Of a stretch of 64,000 bases of DNA, positions 55,173-64,000 are shown piece by piece (within the stretch, counting starts at the first letter, position 1; every line of letters starts with the position of its first letter). A program made the position numbers and the translations under genes. The notes below the pieces were generated by a model, which was given only the letters and a program-made list of their open reading frames with translations, was not told where the DNA came from and did not search any database. Source of the stretch: Azospirillum sp. TSA2s (GTDB lineage: Bacteria > Pseudomonadota > Alphaproteobacteria > Azospirillales > Azospirillaceae); NCBI RefSeq assembly GCF_004923315.1, contig NZ_CP039650.1, forward strand, positions 2,257,501 to 2,321,500. Direction: 5' to 3'.

Positions 55173-56371
55173 AAGCGGGAGCGGGGCCTGAGGCGCCGCG
55201 CAGCGTAACGATCCTCGGGTCCACGGGCTCGGTCGGAACGCAGACGGTGGACCTCGTCTCCCGCGATCCGGAGCGCTTTCCGGTGGAGGCGCTGACCGCG
55301 AACCGCAACGTCACTCTGCTGGCTCAGCAAGCCCGGCAGTTGAACGCCCGCTTGGCCGTGGTCGCCGAACCTGCCGCCTATGCCGAGTTGAAGAGCCTGC
55401 TCTCCGGCACCGGCATCGAGGTCGCCGCCGGGTCCGAAGCGGTTGCCGCCGCGGCGGAGCGTCCAGCCGACTGGGTGATGGCCGCCATCGTCGGCGCCGC
55501 CGGTCTCGAGCCGACGCTCGCAGCGGTGCGGCGTGGCGCCATCGTCGCCTTTGCCAACAAGGAGGTGCTGGTCTGCGCCGGCGCCTTGATGATGGAGGAG
55601 GTGAAGGCCCACGGCGCGACGCTGCTGCCGGTCGACAGCGAGCATTCCGCCATCTACCAGGTCTTCGATTTCGACCGAACCGACAGCGTTGCCCGCCTGA
55701 TCCTGACGGCGTCGGGCGGTCCCTTCCGCACCAGGGATCGCGCCTTCATGGCGGCTGCGACGCGGGAGCAGGCGGTCGCCCATCCGACCTGGGACATGGG
55801 CGCCAAGATTTCGGTCGACAGCGCCACGATGATGAACAAGGGGCTGGAGCTGATCGAAGCCCACTTCCTGTTCGGCATACCGGAAGAGCGCATCGATGTG
55901 CTGGTCCACCCGCAGTCGGTCATCCATTCGCTGGTCGAATATGTCGACGGCTCGGTTCTGGCGCAGCTCGGCACGCCCGACATGCGCACGCCGATCGCCT
56001 ATGCGCTCGGCTGGCCCGCCCGCATCGCCACGCCGGCGGAGCGGCTCGATCTGGTCAAGGCGGCGACGCTGACCTTCGAGGCTCCTGATCCCGTGCGTTT
56101 CCCTGCACTGAGGCTGGCCCGGGCCGCCTTGCAAAGCGGGGGGGGCGCTCCTACTATACTCAGTGCCGCCAACGAGGTGGCCGTCCAGGCGTTTCTCGAC
56201 CGCCGGATCGGCTTCCTCGACATCGAACGGATCGTCGAGGAGACGTTGACGGCGTTGCCCCACCGCCCGCTGCGCGATCTCGCCGCCGTGCGGGAGGCCG
56301 ACGCGGATGCGAGGCGGGACGCCGCCTGCCGTGTTGCGGCCATCGGTGCGACGGCGGTTGGCAGCCGATGA
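55163..56371 (+). CDS. dxr: 1-deoxy-D-xylulose 5-phosphate reductoisomerase
   Basis: Dxr makes 2-C-methylerythritol 4-phosphate, the committed step of the non-mevalonate isoprenoid pathway. The 402-residue product has the NADPH motif [24 protein letters not shown], the metal site in [11 protein letters not shown] and the flexible loop with [20 protein letters not shown]. Its ATG lies inside the end of cdsA. rseP follows after 36 bases. Confidence 0.96.
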   Translation: MVVKAGAGPEAPRSVTILGSTGSVGTQTVDLVSRDPERFPVEALTANRNVTLLAQQARQLNARLAVVAEPAAYAELKSLLSGTGIEVAAGSEAVAAAAERPADWVMAAIVGAAGLEPTLAAVRRGAIVAFANKEVLVCAGALMMEEVKAHGATLLPVDSEHSAIYQVFDFDRTDSVARLILTASGGPFRTRDRAFMAAATREQAVAHPTWDMGAKISVDSATMMNKGLELIEAHFLFGIPEERIDVLVHPQSVIHSLVEYVDGSVLAQLGTPDMRTPIAYALGWPARIATPAERLDLVKAATLTFEAPDPVRFPALRLARAALQSGGGAPTILSAANEVAVQAFLDRRIGFLDIERIVEETLTALPHRPLRDLAAVREADADARRDAACRVAAIGATAVGSR

Positions 56372-56407
56372 TCCGCGTTCGAGGCGCTGGAAGGCGCAAG
56401 GGTTGAT

Positions 56408-57541
56408 ATGGACGTTATCGGCGGTTTCTGGACCTCGGTGCTGGCCTTTCTGCTGGTCCTCACCGTGCTCGTCTTCGTGCACGAGCTTGGTCACTATCTG
56501 ATCGCGCGCCGCAACGGCGTGCGGATCGAAACCTTCTCCATCGGCTTCGGACCGGAACTTTTCGGCTTCACCGACCGGGTGGGCACCCGCTGGAAATTCA
56601 GCGCGCTGCCGCTCGGCGGCTACGTCAAGATGTTCGGCGATGCCGATCCGGCCAGCACCCCGGGTGCGCATCTGACCGCCATGTCGGCGGAGGAGCGCGC
56701 GGTGTCCTTCCACCACAAGCGGGTGGGGCAGCGTGCAGCCATCGTGGCGGCCGGACCGATCGCGAATTTCGTCTTCTCCATCGTCGTTCTTTCCCTGCTG
56801 TTCATGACCGCCGGCCAGTCCTTTACCCCGCCGGACGTCGGTGGCATTCAGCCCGGCAGTGCGGCGGAACGCGCCGGCATCCAGCCGGGTGATCTGATCC
56901 TGTCGGTCGACGGCACCGGGGTTCAGCGATTCGAAGAGATCCGGCAGATCGTTTCGATCCGCCCGGGCGAGCCGCTGGCCATCGAACTGAAGCGTGATGG
57001 ACGGGTTATGACCCTGACCGCCACGCCGGAGTCGCAGACGGTCACCGACCGACTCGGCAATGCTCACCAGATCGGCCTGCTCGGGATCAGCCGCGGCAGC
57101 GTCGGCATGATGCGTCATGATCCCGTGACCGCTGTCTGGCAGGCGGGACGTGAAGTCGCAGGCATGATCACCGGCACCTTCACCGCACTGGGCCAGATGG
57201 TCCAGGGATCGCGTGGGACGGAGGAGTTGGGCGGCCCGCTGCGCATCGCCCAGATGTCGGGCGAGGTGGCGCAATCCGGCTGGTATCCGCTGGTCTGGTT
57301 CATGACGTTCCTGTCTGTGAACCTGGGCCTCATCAACCTGTTTCCGGTTCCGATGCTGGATGGCGGCCACCTGCTTTTTTACGGCATCGAAAAGCTGCTC
57401 GGTCGGCCGCTTGGAGCGCGAGCGCAAGAATACGGTTTCCGAATTGGATTGGCCTTGGTATTAACGCTCATGGTCTTCGCCACGTGGAACGACCTTGTTC
57501 AATTGCGCGTGGTCGATTTCTTCCGGGGACTGGTTTCCTAA
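56408..57541 (+). CDS. rseP: RseP site-2 intramembrane zinc protease
   Basis: RseP cleaves membrane-bound anti-sigma factors and signal peptides. The 377-residue product has HELGH at 25-29 in the first membrane helix, a PDZ domain (about 118-200, GGIQPGSAAERAGIQPGDLI), and the second metal motif NLFPVPMLDGGHL in the third helix. Length suggests one PDZ domain, shorter than the two-PDZ E. coli enzyme. bamA follows after 27 bases. Confidence 0.95.
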   Translation: MDVIGGFWTSVLAFLLVLTVLVFVHELGHYLIARRNGVRIETFSIGFGPELFGFTDRVGTRWKFSALPLGGYVKMFGDADPASTPGAHLTAMSAEERAVSFHHKRVGQRAAIVAAGPIANFVFSIVVLSLLFMTAGQSFTPPDVGGIQPGSAAERAGIQPGDLILSVDGTGVQRFEEIRQIVSIRPGEPLAIELKRDGRVMTLTATPESQTVTDRLGNAHQIGLLGISRGSVGMMRHDPVTAVWQAGREVAGMITGTFTALGQMVQGSRGTEELGGPLRIAQMSGEVAQSGWYPLVWFMTFLSVNLGLINLFPVPMLDGGHLLFYGIEKLLGRPLGARAQEYGFRIGLALVLTLMVFATWNDLVQLRVVDFFRGLVS

Positions 57542-57568
57542 AGCCAGCCCCTTGCCAGGGAGCGTGAT

Positions 57569-59908
57569 TTGCCGGTGTCGAGCAAAGTTCTGGTGGCGGG
57601 CCTGATGGCCGGCTGCGCCATGACGACGGTGTCTGTCGCCCTCGCCCAAACCGCCGCCTCGCCCGGTCGGGCTCAGGCGGTCACCGGGTCCACGGTCACC
57701 CAGGTGTTCAGTGGCGGTACGGTGCGCGACATCCGGGTCGAAGGCACCCAGCGAATCGAACCCTCCACGGTCCGCTCCTACCTGACCGTCCAGCCCGGCG
57801 ACCCGTTCGATCCCGACCGGATCGACCAGTCGCTGAAGTCGCTGTTCAACACCGGCCTGTTCGCCGACGTCGTGCTGAAGCGCGAAGGCGACACGCTTGT
57901 GGTGACGGTGGCGGAGAATCCGATCATCAATCGCATCGCGTTCGAGGGCAATCGGCGCATCGAGAAGGATACGCTGGAGAAGGAAATCCAGTTGCGTCCG
58001 CGCGTGGTCTATACCCGAACCCGGGTCCAGTCCGACGTCCAGCGCATCCAGGAGATTTACCGGCGGCAAGGCCGATTCGGTGCGACCGTCGAACCGAAGA
58101 TCATCCAGCTCGACCAGAACCGTGTCGATCTGGTGTTCGAGATCAATGAAGGCGTGCGCACCGGCGTGCGCGGCATCACCTTCATCGGCAACGAGCATTT
58201 TTCGGACGGAACCCTGCGCGAGAACATCCAGACGAAGGAATCCGCTTGGTGGCGGTTCCTGTCGTCGGATGACAATTACGATCCGGATCGCCTGAACTAC
58301 GATCGCGACCTGCTGCGCCGCTACTACCTGAAGGAAGGCTATGCCGATTTCCGCGTCGTGTCGGCGGTCGCCGAACTGACCCCGGACAAGTCGGATTTCT
58401 TCATCACCTTCACCATCGAGGAAGGCGAGCGCTACAAGTTCGGCAAGGTCGACATCAAGACCTCGCTGAAGCAGCTCGACCCCGCGGTTCTGCAGAACAG
58501 CGTCACCACCACCGAAGGCGACTGGTACAACGCCCAGAAGGTGGAAGACACCATCACGAAGCTGACCAACGCGGTCGGCGATCTACAGTATGCGTTCGTC
58601 GATGTCCGTCCGCGGATTTCGCGCAATCGTGAAACCCACACCATCGACATCACCTACGAGATCAACGAGGGTCCGCGCACCTTCGTTGACCGCATCGATA
58701 TTTCCGGCAACGTCCGGACGCTCGACAAGGTGATCCGCCGCGAGATGCTGCTGTCCGAAGGCGACCCCTTCAACGCGTCGAAGCTGAAGCGGTCGGAGCA
58801 GCGCATCAAGGATCTCGGCTTCTTCGAGCGCGTGAACATCACGACGTCCGAGAGCAGCGCGCCGGACCGGACCGTCGTCAACGTCGACGTGGCCGAACAG
58901 TCCACCGGTGAAATCTCCATCGGTGCGGGCTTCTCGACCTCCGACGGCCCGTTGGGTGACTTCTCGATCCGCGAGCGCAATCTCCTTGGCCGCGGCCAGG
59001 ATCTGCGTCTGGGTGCCACACTGTCCGGCCGGCGCCAGCTGTACGATATCTCCTTCACGGAGCCGTACTTCATGGACCGCGACCTGTCGGCCGGCGTCGA
59101 CATCTTCCGGACGCGCTACAACTACCAGGATGAGAGCTCCTTCAACGAGAAGAATACCGGCTTCGCCCTGCGCCTCGGCTATCCGCTGACCGAGCGTCTG
59201 CGCCAGCGCGTTTACTATCAGCTGCAGGACACGCTGATCGAGGAAGTGCCGACCACCGCGTCGAAGTACATCCAGGAGCAGCGCGGTGAGCGTCTGACCT
59301 CGCTGATCGGCCAGGAGCTGACCTACGACGTCCGCAACAGCAAGCTGACGCCGACCGAGGGGTATTTCGTCCGCCTGACCAATGACATCGCCGGTCTCGG
59401 TGGGTCGGTGCGCTTCCTGCGGAACAAGCTGGCTGCCGGCTACTACCTGCCGCTCGGCGAGGACCAGTGGGTGCTCAGCACCACCGGCGAAATCGGCTAC
59501 ATCCACGGCCTCGGCAAGAAGGTTGACCTTGGCGACCGCTTCTTCATCGGCGGCGACACCCTGCGCGGCTTCAACACCGCCGGTATCGGCCCGCGCGACA
59601 TTTCGACCGGCGACGCGCTGGGCGGCACGCGCTATGCCCGCGCCTCGGTGGAAATGAGCTTCCCCTTCGGCCTGCCGGAGGAATTCGGTCTGCTCGGCCA
59701 TGCCTTCACCGATGTCGGCACACTGGGCAAGGCCGACATCAGCGATCCGAACGTGAAGGATGACGAGAGCATCCGCGTCTCCATCGGCACCGGCGTGTCG
59801 TGGAAGTCGCCGTTCGGCCCCATCCGGCTCGATGTCGCCCTGCCGATCCGCAAGGAAGGCTACGACAAGAAAGAGCTTATCCGCTTCAGCTTCGGAACCA
59901 GGTTCTAA
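57569..59908 (+). CDS. bamA: outer membrane protein assembly factor BamA
   Basis: BamA inserts beta-barrel proteins in the outer membrane. The 779-residue product has a signal peptide (about residues 1-27, ending ALAQ), five POTRA domains (from about 40 to 425, for example IRVEGTQRIEPSTVRSYLTV and IAFEGNRRIEKDTLEKEIQL), and a 16-strand barrel with the IGGDTLRGF motif and a C-terminal phenylalanine (RFSFGTRF). The start is a TTG at 57569 preceded by GGGAG; no other start keeps the signal peptide as well. skp starts one base after its stop. Confidence 0.96.
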   Translation: MPVSSKVLVAGLMAGCAMTTVSVALAQTAASPGRAQAVTGSTVTQVFSGGTVRDIRVEGTQRIEPSTVRSYLTVQPGDPFDPDRIDQSLKSLFNTGLFADVVLKREGDTLVVTVAENPIINRIAFEGNRRIEKDTLEKEIQLRPRVVYTRTRVQSDVQRIQEIYRRQGRFGATVEPKIIQLDQNRVDLVFEINEGVRTGVRGITFIGNEHFSDGTLRENIQTKESAWWRFLSSDDNYDPDRLNYDRDLLRRYYLKEGYADFRVVSAVAELTPDKSDFFITFTIEEGERYKFGKVDIKTSLKQLDPAVLQNSVTTTEGDWYNAQKVEDTITKLTNAVGDLQYAFVDVRPRISRNRETHTIDITYEINEGPRTFVDRIDISGNVRTLDKVIRREMLLSEGDPFNASKLKRSEQRIKDLGFFERVNITTSESSAPDRTVVNVDVAEQSTGEISIGAGFSTSDGPLGDFSIRERNLLGRGQDLRLGATLSGRRQLYDISFTEPYFMDRDLSAGVDIFRTRYNYQDESSFNEKNTGFALRLGYPLTERLRQRVYYQLQDTLIEEVPTTASKYIQEQRGERLTSLIGQELTYDVRNSKLTPTEGYFVRLTNDIAGLGGSVRFLRNKLAAGYYLPLGEDQWVLSTTGEIGYIHGLGKKVDLGDRFFIGGDTLRGFNTAGIGPRDISTGDALGGTRYARASVEMSFPFGLPEEFGLLGHAFTDVGTLGKADISDPNVKDDESIRVSIGTGVSWKSPFGPIRLDVALPIRKEGYDKKELIRFSFGTRF

Positions 59909-59909
59909 G

Positions 59910-60554
59910 ATGCAATCCACCCTGTCGAAGACGCCGTTCCGCGTCGCCGCCCTGTCGGCCGTTACGGCTGCCGGTCTCCTCTTTGCCGCGACCTCGGCCA
60001 TGGCCCAGGCGGCTCCGGCCCAATCGGCACCCAAGACCGACGCCCCGAAGGCCGAAGTCCCGGGTCCGGGTGCGGAGCTCAAGGCGCCTGTCATCGCAGT
60101 GATCGACGTCCAGAAGATCATGCAGGAATCCGCCGCGTCGAAGGGCATCACCAAGTCCTTCGAATCACTGCGCGATTCCTACCAGAAGGAAATTTCCGCG
60201 CTGGAGGACAAGCTCCGCAAGAACGAGGACGAACTGCGCAAGCAGCAGACCGTCCTGTCGCCGGAAGCTCTCGCCAACAAGCGCCGCGATTTCGAAAAGC
60301 AGGTCGCCGACGTGCAGAAGACGGTTCAGAACCGCAAGCGCGCTCTGGAGACCAGCCTGAACGAAGCGATGGCCGTCGTTCACAAGACGATGGTCGAGGT
60401 GGTCGCCGATATCTCCCGCGAGCGCGGCGCGAACCTCGTTCTGGCTCGCCAGCAGTTCGTTCTGGTCGACACGCAGCTCGACGTCACCGACGCGGTGATG
60501 GAGCGCGTGAACAAGAAGCTGCCGCAGGTCGCGCTGAACGTCCCCAAGCAGTGA
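59910..60554 (+). CDS. skp: OmpH/Skp-like periplasmic chaperone
   Basis: Skp carries unfolded outer-membrane proteins to the Bam complex. The 214-residue product has a signal peptide (cut near SAMAQ at residue 33), a spacer rich in Ala/Pro, the conserved start of the trimer body (VIAVIDVQKIMQESAASKGI) and a long coiled tentacle (SYQKEISALEDKLRKNEDEL). The ATG at 59910 follows bamA closely, indicating co-transcription. A long hairpin follows in the gap where lpxD might have been expected. Confidence 0.9.
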   Translation: MQSTLSKTPFRVAALSAVTAAGLLFAATSAMAQAAPAQSAPKTDAPKAEVPGPGAELKAPVIAVIDVQKIMQESAASKGITKSFESLRDSYQKEISALEDKLRKNEDELRKQQTVLSPEALANKRRDFEKQVADVQKTVQNRKRALETSLNEAMAVVHKTMVEVVADISRERGANLVLARQQFVLVDTQLDVTDAVMERVNKKLPQVALNVPKQ

Positions 60555-60564
60555 TGCTTGTCTG

Positions 60565-60609
60565 AACAGGGCCGTCGCCGTCCCGAGCGGGGACGGTGGC
60601 GGCCCTGTT
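60565..60609 (+). terminator. long hairpin after skp
   Basis: A 20-base arm starting AACAGGGCCG (60565-60584) pairs with the arm ending CGGCCCTGTT (60590-60609) around a five-base loop, with two wobble pairs. No T run follows, so it may be a factor-dependent pause, an mRNA 3' stabiliser or a weak terminator between skp and fabZ. Confidence 0.55.
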
Positions 60610-60769
60610 CCGTTTCCGGGTTCGGCGGTTGCGGTCGCCGCGGAAATGGGGCAAGAAGGCGGAGCAAACAATAAGGCACCGGTGTTCCTTATCGGGGCGG
60701 CGGTGCCCGTTCCCTTCAAACAGGGAATGCTAAACTCTATCGTTTGGTGGAAAGGCGGGCGGCCGGGCA

Positions 60770-61252
60770 ATGGACGTGACGGCGGACAACAACGCGCAAA
60801 GCAACAAGATCGACGACATCGACATCACGCGGATCATGAAGATGATCCCGCATCGTTACCCGATCCTGATGATCGACCGGGTGATCGATGTGACGCTGGG
60901 CGAAGGCGCCACCGGCGTGAAGAACGTCACGATCAACGAGCCATTCTTCCAGGGCCACTTCCCGTCGCGCCCGGTCATGCCCGGCGTGCTGATAATCGAG
61001 GCGATGGCCCAGACCTCCGCCGTGCTGGTCGTGGCGACCCTGGGTCCCGACGCCGAAGGCAAGCTGGTCTATTTCATGACCGTCGACGAGGCTCGCTTCC
61101 GCCGCCCCGTCACCCCTGGCGACACCATCCACATCCACGTCACCAAGCAGCGTCAGCGCGCCAACGTGTGGAAGTTCAAGGGCGAGGCCAAGGTCAATGG
61201 CGTCCTCGTCGCTGAAGCCGTCTATTCCGCCATGATTCTGGACGAAAAATGA
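60770..61252 (+). CDS. fabZ: 3-hydroxyacyl-ACP dehydratase FabZ
   Basis: FabZ dehydrates 3-hydroxyacyl-ACP. The 160-residue product has a hotdog fold with catalytic His in the motif [20 protein letters not shown] and the N-terminal [13 protein letters not shown]. It begins the lipid A block: its stop overlaps the lpxA ATG (ATGA). The 215-base gap upstream holds the long hairpin. Confidence 0.96.
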   Translation: MDVTADNNAQSNKIDDIDITRIMKMIPHRYPILMIDRVIDVTLGEGATGVKNVTINEPFFQGHFPSRPVMPGVLIIEAMAQTSAVLVVATLGPDAEGKLVYFMTVDEARFRRPVTPGDTIHIHVTKQRQRANVWKFKGEAKVNGVLVAEAVYSAMILDEK

Positions 61253-62043
61253 CCGTTACCATCCATCCGTCCGCCATCGTCGATCCCGCTGCCAAGCTGG
61301 GGGAGGGGGTCAGCATCGGCCCCTTCTGCGTCGTCGGTCCCGACGTCACACTGGGCGACGGCGTTCGGCTGGTTTCGCATGTTGCGGTCGACGGGCGCAC
61401 CAGCATCGGCGCCGAAACCGTCATCTATCCCTTCGCGTCCATCGGGCACCGGCCGCAGGATCTGAAGTTCCATGGCGAACCGTCGGAACTCGTCATCGGC
61501 GCCCGTAACCAGATCCGCGAACATGTGACGATGAACCCGGGCACCGAGGGCGGCGGCATGATCACCCGCGTCGGTGACGACGGGTTGTTCATGATGGGCT
61601 CGCACGTGGCCCACGACTGCGTCGTCGGCGACCATGTCATCATGGCCAACAACGCCACTCTGGGTGGTCACGTCACGCTGGGTGACTATGTCATCATCGG
61701 CGGACTGTCTGCGGTGCGCCAGTTCGTGCGTATCGGCTCCCATGCCATGATCGGCGGCATGTCGGGCGTCGAGAACGACGTGATTCCCTTCGGCCTGGTC
61801 ATGGGGGACCGCGCCCGGCTGGCCGGCCTGAATCTGGTCGGCCTGGAGCGCCGCGGCTTCAAGAAGGATGACATCCACGCCCTGCGTGCCGCCTATCGCA
61901 TGCTGTTCGGTCCGGAGGGGACCTTCGCCGAGCGGGTGGATGAGGTCGGTCGCGATTTCGGCGAGCGTGCGCTGATTTCGGACGTTCTCTCCTTCATCCG
62001 GGCCAAGGAAGCCCGGTCTCTCTGCCAGCCGCGCGAGAGCTGA
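61249..62043 (+). CDS. lpxA: UDP-N-acetylglucosamine acyltransferase
   Basis: LpxA adds the first acyl chain to UDP-GlcNAc for lipid A. The 264-residue product is a left-handed beta-helix of hexapeptide repeats ([20 protein letters not shown]), the catalytic His region [16 protein letters not shown], and the helical C terminus ([10 protein letters not shown]). Its ATG overlaps the fabZ stop. lpxI follows after 12 bases. Confidence 0.96.
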   Translation: MTVTIHPSAIVDPAAKLGEGVSIGPFCVVGPDVTLGDGVRLVSHVAVDGRTSIGAETVIYPFASIGHRPQDLKFHGEPSELVIGARNQIREHVTMNPGTEGGGMITRVGDDGLFMMGSHVAHDCVVGDHVIMANNATLGGHVTLGDYVIIGGLSAVRQFVRIGSHAMIGGMSGVENDVIPFGLVMGDRARLAGLNLVGLERRGFKKDDIHALRAAYRMLFGPEGTFAERVDEVGRDFGERALISDVLSFIRAKEARSLCQPRES

Positions 62044-62055
62044 GGCGACCGGCCA

Positions 62056-62913
62056 ATGGCCGATACTACAAAAGGCACCGGATCGCCGCCAGCGGGTCCG
62101 AAGCTGGCGATCCTGGCCGGTGGCGGTACTCTCCCGGCCCGCATCGCCAATGCGGTGCGCGGGCAGGGGCGTGAGGTCTTCATCGTGGCCTTCGATGGAC
62201 ACACCGATCCCGAGACGGTTGCCGGGGCGCCCCATGTCTGGAGTCGCTTCGGTGCCGCCGGCACGATCCTGCGGCGTCTGCATGAGGAGGGCGTGGGAGA
62301 GGTCGTTCTTGCCGGACCGGTGAGGCGTCCCTCTTTCACCGAACTGATGCCGGATTGGCGCACCGCGCGTTTCCTTGCCCGCGTCGGCACCCGCGCGCTC
62401 GGCGATGACGGCCTGCTGCGCGCCGTTGTGCGCGAAGTCGAGGATGACGGGTTCCGTGTGGTCGGATTGCATGACCTGCTGAAGGATCTGCTGACCGTTG
62501 CCGGACCGGTCGGCCGTCTCGCGCCCGACGCGGACGCGGAGCGGGACATTGCCCGTGCGGTCGAAGTCGCCCGCGCAATGGGGGTGCTGGACGTTGGGCA
62601 GGGTGCGGTGGTTCAGCAGGGAATCGTTCTGGCGGTCGAGGCGATCGAGGGAACCGACGCCATGCTCGATCGCTGTGCCGCATTGGCGCGTCCGGGGCCC
62701 GGTGGCGTGCTGGTCAAGGTGAGGAAGCCGAAGCAGGATCGCCGCATCGACCTTCCCACCATGGGCGTCACCACGGTGGAAAAGGCTGCAGCGGCCGGTC
62801 TGCGGGGGATCGCGGTCGAGGCTGGCGGAAGCCTGCTGGTGGACCGACCTGCGGTGGCGGAGGCGGCGGATCGTCTCGGCCTGTTCGTTGTCGGCATCGA
62901 GATTCCGCAATGA
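62056..62913 (+). CDS. lpxI: UDP-2,3-diacylglucosamine diphosphatase LpxI
   Basis: LpxI hydrolyses UDP-2,3-diacylglucosamine to 2,3-diacylglucosamine 1-phosphate and replaces LpxH in alphaproteobacteria. The 285-residue product has LAILAGGGTLPARIANAV, GEVVLAGPVRRPSFTELMPD and the C-terminal ADRLGLFVVGIE. The stop overlaps the lpxB ATG (ATGA). Family identity is clear from motifs and position. Confidence 0.93.
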   Translation: MADTTKGTGSPPAGPKLAILAGGGTLPARIANAVRGQGREVFIVAFDGHTDPETVAGAPHVWSRFGAAGTILRRLHEEGVGEVVLAGPVRRPSFTELMPDWRTARFLARVGTRALGDDGLLRAVVREVEDDGFRVVGLHDLLKDLLTVAGPVGRLAPDADAERDIARAVEVARAMGVLDVGQGAVVQQGIVLAVEAIEGTDAMLDRCAALARPGPGGVLVKVRKPKQDRRIDLPTMGVTTVEKAAAAGLRGIAVEAGGSLLVDRPAVAEAADRLGLFVVGIEIPQ

Positions 62914-64000
62914 GTGGCCCGCTTGCGGCCGATGACGGTCCGACACTGTTCCTGATTGCCGGCGAGCCGTCCGGCGACGCGCTGGGCGCCCGGCTGATGG
63001 CTGCGGCCAAGCGGCTGACCGGCGGAACGGTGAGGTTCGTCGGCATCGGCGGCGAGAAGATGATGGCGGAGGGGCTGGTCAGCCTCTTTCCTATGGCTGA
63101 ACTGACCCTGTTCGGCATCTTCGAACTGCTGCCGCACCTGCCGAACCTGATCCGTCGCATCGACCAGACGGTCGCTGAGGTCATCCGTATACGTCCCGAC
63201 GCCGTGGTCGGTATCGACTCGCCGGGCTTCACCGTGCGCGTGGCAAAGAAGGTGCGTGCGGCGGCACCCGCCATCCCATTGATCCACTATGTCGCACCGA
63301 CGGTTTGGGCCTGGAAGCCGAAGCGTGCGGCGAAATATGCCGCCATCTACGATCATCTGCTTGCTGTGCTTCCCTTCGAGCCGCCCTATTTCGAGAGGGA
63401 GGGGCTGGCTTGCACCTTCGTCGGCCATTCGGTGGTCGAGGGCGGGGCAGGGAAGGGCGATGGTGCCGGCTTCCGTAATCGTCACGGCATTGCGTCGACC
63501 GACCGCGTGGTCGCGGTTCTTCCCGGCAGCCGCAAAGGCGAAGTGTCGCGGCTGCTGCCGGATTTCCGTGCGACGCTGGAGCGGTTGCAACCGACCCACC
63601 CGACTTTAGTGGCGGTGATCCCGACAGTGGCCACGGTACGCGACCGGGTGGCGGCGGCGATCGCCGACTGGCCGGTTCGAACTGTGCTGTTGGAAGGCGA
63701 CGCCGAAAAATACGATGCCTTCGCCGCGGCGGAAGCGGCACTCGCCGCGTCCGGCACCGTTTCTCTGGAGTTGGCTCTTGCGCGGCTGCCGACGGTCATC
63801 GCCTATCGGCTGAACCCGGTGACGGTCGCGCTCTATAGGCGTCTGATCCGGGTGAAATACGTCAACCTCGTCAACCTGATGCTCGATCGGATGCTGGTTC
63901 CCGAACTGCTGCAGCAGGATTGCCGGCCGGAAAGACTGGCCACCGAACTGGGCCGCCTGCTGGATGATCCGGCGGCACGTCAGGTGCAGATCGATGGCGT
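62910..64000 (+). CDS. lpxB: lipid-A-disaccharide synthase (3' end outside the window)
   Basis: LpxB joins 2,3-diacylglucosamine 1-phosphate with UDP-2,3-diacylglucosamine. About 363 residues are visible: LFLIAGEPSGDALGARLMAA, the DSPGFTVRVAKKVR segment, HYVAPTVWAWKPKRA and AVLPGSRKGEVSRLLP with the nucleotide-binding loop. The gene runs off the window in frame with no stop. ATG overlaps the lpxI stop. Confidence 0.96.
   Translation, partial: MSGPLAADDGPTLFLIAGEPSGDALGARLMAAAKRLTGGTVRFVGIGGEKMMAEGLVSLFPMAELTLFGIFELLPHLPNLIRRIDQTVAEVIRIRPDAVVGIDSPGFTVRVAKKVRAAAPAIPLIHYVAPTVWAWKPKRAAKYAAIYDHLLAVLPFEPPYFEREGLACTFVGHSVVEGGAGKGDGAGFRNRHGIASTDRVVAVLPGSRKGEVSRLLPDFRATLERLQPTHPTLVAVIPTVATVRDRVAAAIADWPVRTVLLEGDAEKYDAFAAAEAALAASGTVSLELALARLPTVIAYRLNPVTVALYRRLIRVKYVNLVNLMLDRMLVPELLQQDCRPERLATELGRLLDDPAARQVQIDG

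Overview
The window is a high-GC (roughly two-thirds G+C by eye) chromosomal segment from an alphaproteobacterium, most likely Rhodospirillales and close to Azospirillum. This rests on the rplI-DUF2232-rpsR-rpsF order, the fabD-fabG-acpP-fabF-mltG run, LpxI in place of LpxH, and an unusually dense set of two-component, chemotaxis and c-di-GMP-like proteins. Genus assignment is inference; no rRNA or tRNA gene was recognised.

Layout. 1-2029 (minus): ribosomal proteins L9, S18 and S6 with a DUF2232 membrane protein. 2450-3436: an isolated acyltransferase. 3612-8297: fatty-acid synthesis genes fabD, fabG, acpP, fabF, then mltG. 8422-14292: small proteins, recG, a DUF502 membrane protein, a Crp/Fnr regulator, and a tandem pair of unusual mini-genes (14095-14529) beside a locally AT-rich stretch. 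14790-16993: an unlinked HisE-like protein facing an HWE/HisKA_2-type sensor kinase.

17394-24592 is the most interesting block. A REC-DUF3369-histidine kinase hybrid, a SiaB-like kinase, a SiaC-like (DUF1987) phosphoprotein and a soluble histidine kinase run on the plus strand. They meet an OmpR-type regulator, a SiaA-like HAMP-PP2C phosphatase and a periplasmic solute-binding protein on the minus strand. The arrangement resembles the Pseudomonas SiaABCD threonine/serine phosphorylation switch with the diguanylate cyclase SiaD replaced by a histidine kinase.

24722-44934 is accessory and housekeeping content: an FtsH-like AAA protease, a NMT1/nitrate-sulfonate-type ABC importer, a thioesterase, parE, a DUF6036 nucleotidyltransferase with an overlapping partner (possible toxin-antitoxin pair), hydrolases, a DEAD-box helicase with a repetitive tail, a cysteine synthase-like enzyme with a ModE-type HTH protein, a chemoreceptor, gmk-yicC and an SDR. 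A mirrored REP-like repeat pair lies at 45016-45098. A degenerate EAL protein and RNase D follow.

48276-64000 (plus) is the conserved translation and envelope block: aspS, rpsB, tsf, pyrH, frr, uppS, cdsA, dxr, rseP, bamA, skp, fabZ, lpxA, lpxI, lpxB (cut by the window end). It joins translation, isoprenoid and phospholipid precursors, outer-membrane assembly and lipid A synthesis. lpxD, commonly found between skp/bamA and fabZ, is absent here. Strong intrinsic terminators follow the ABC operon, the helicase operon, aspS and rpsB.
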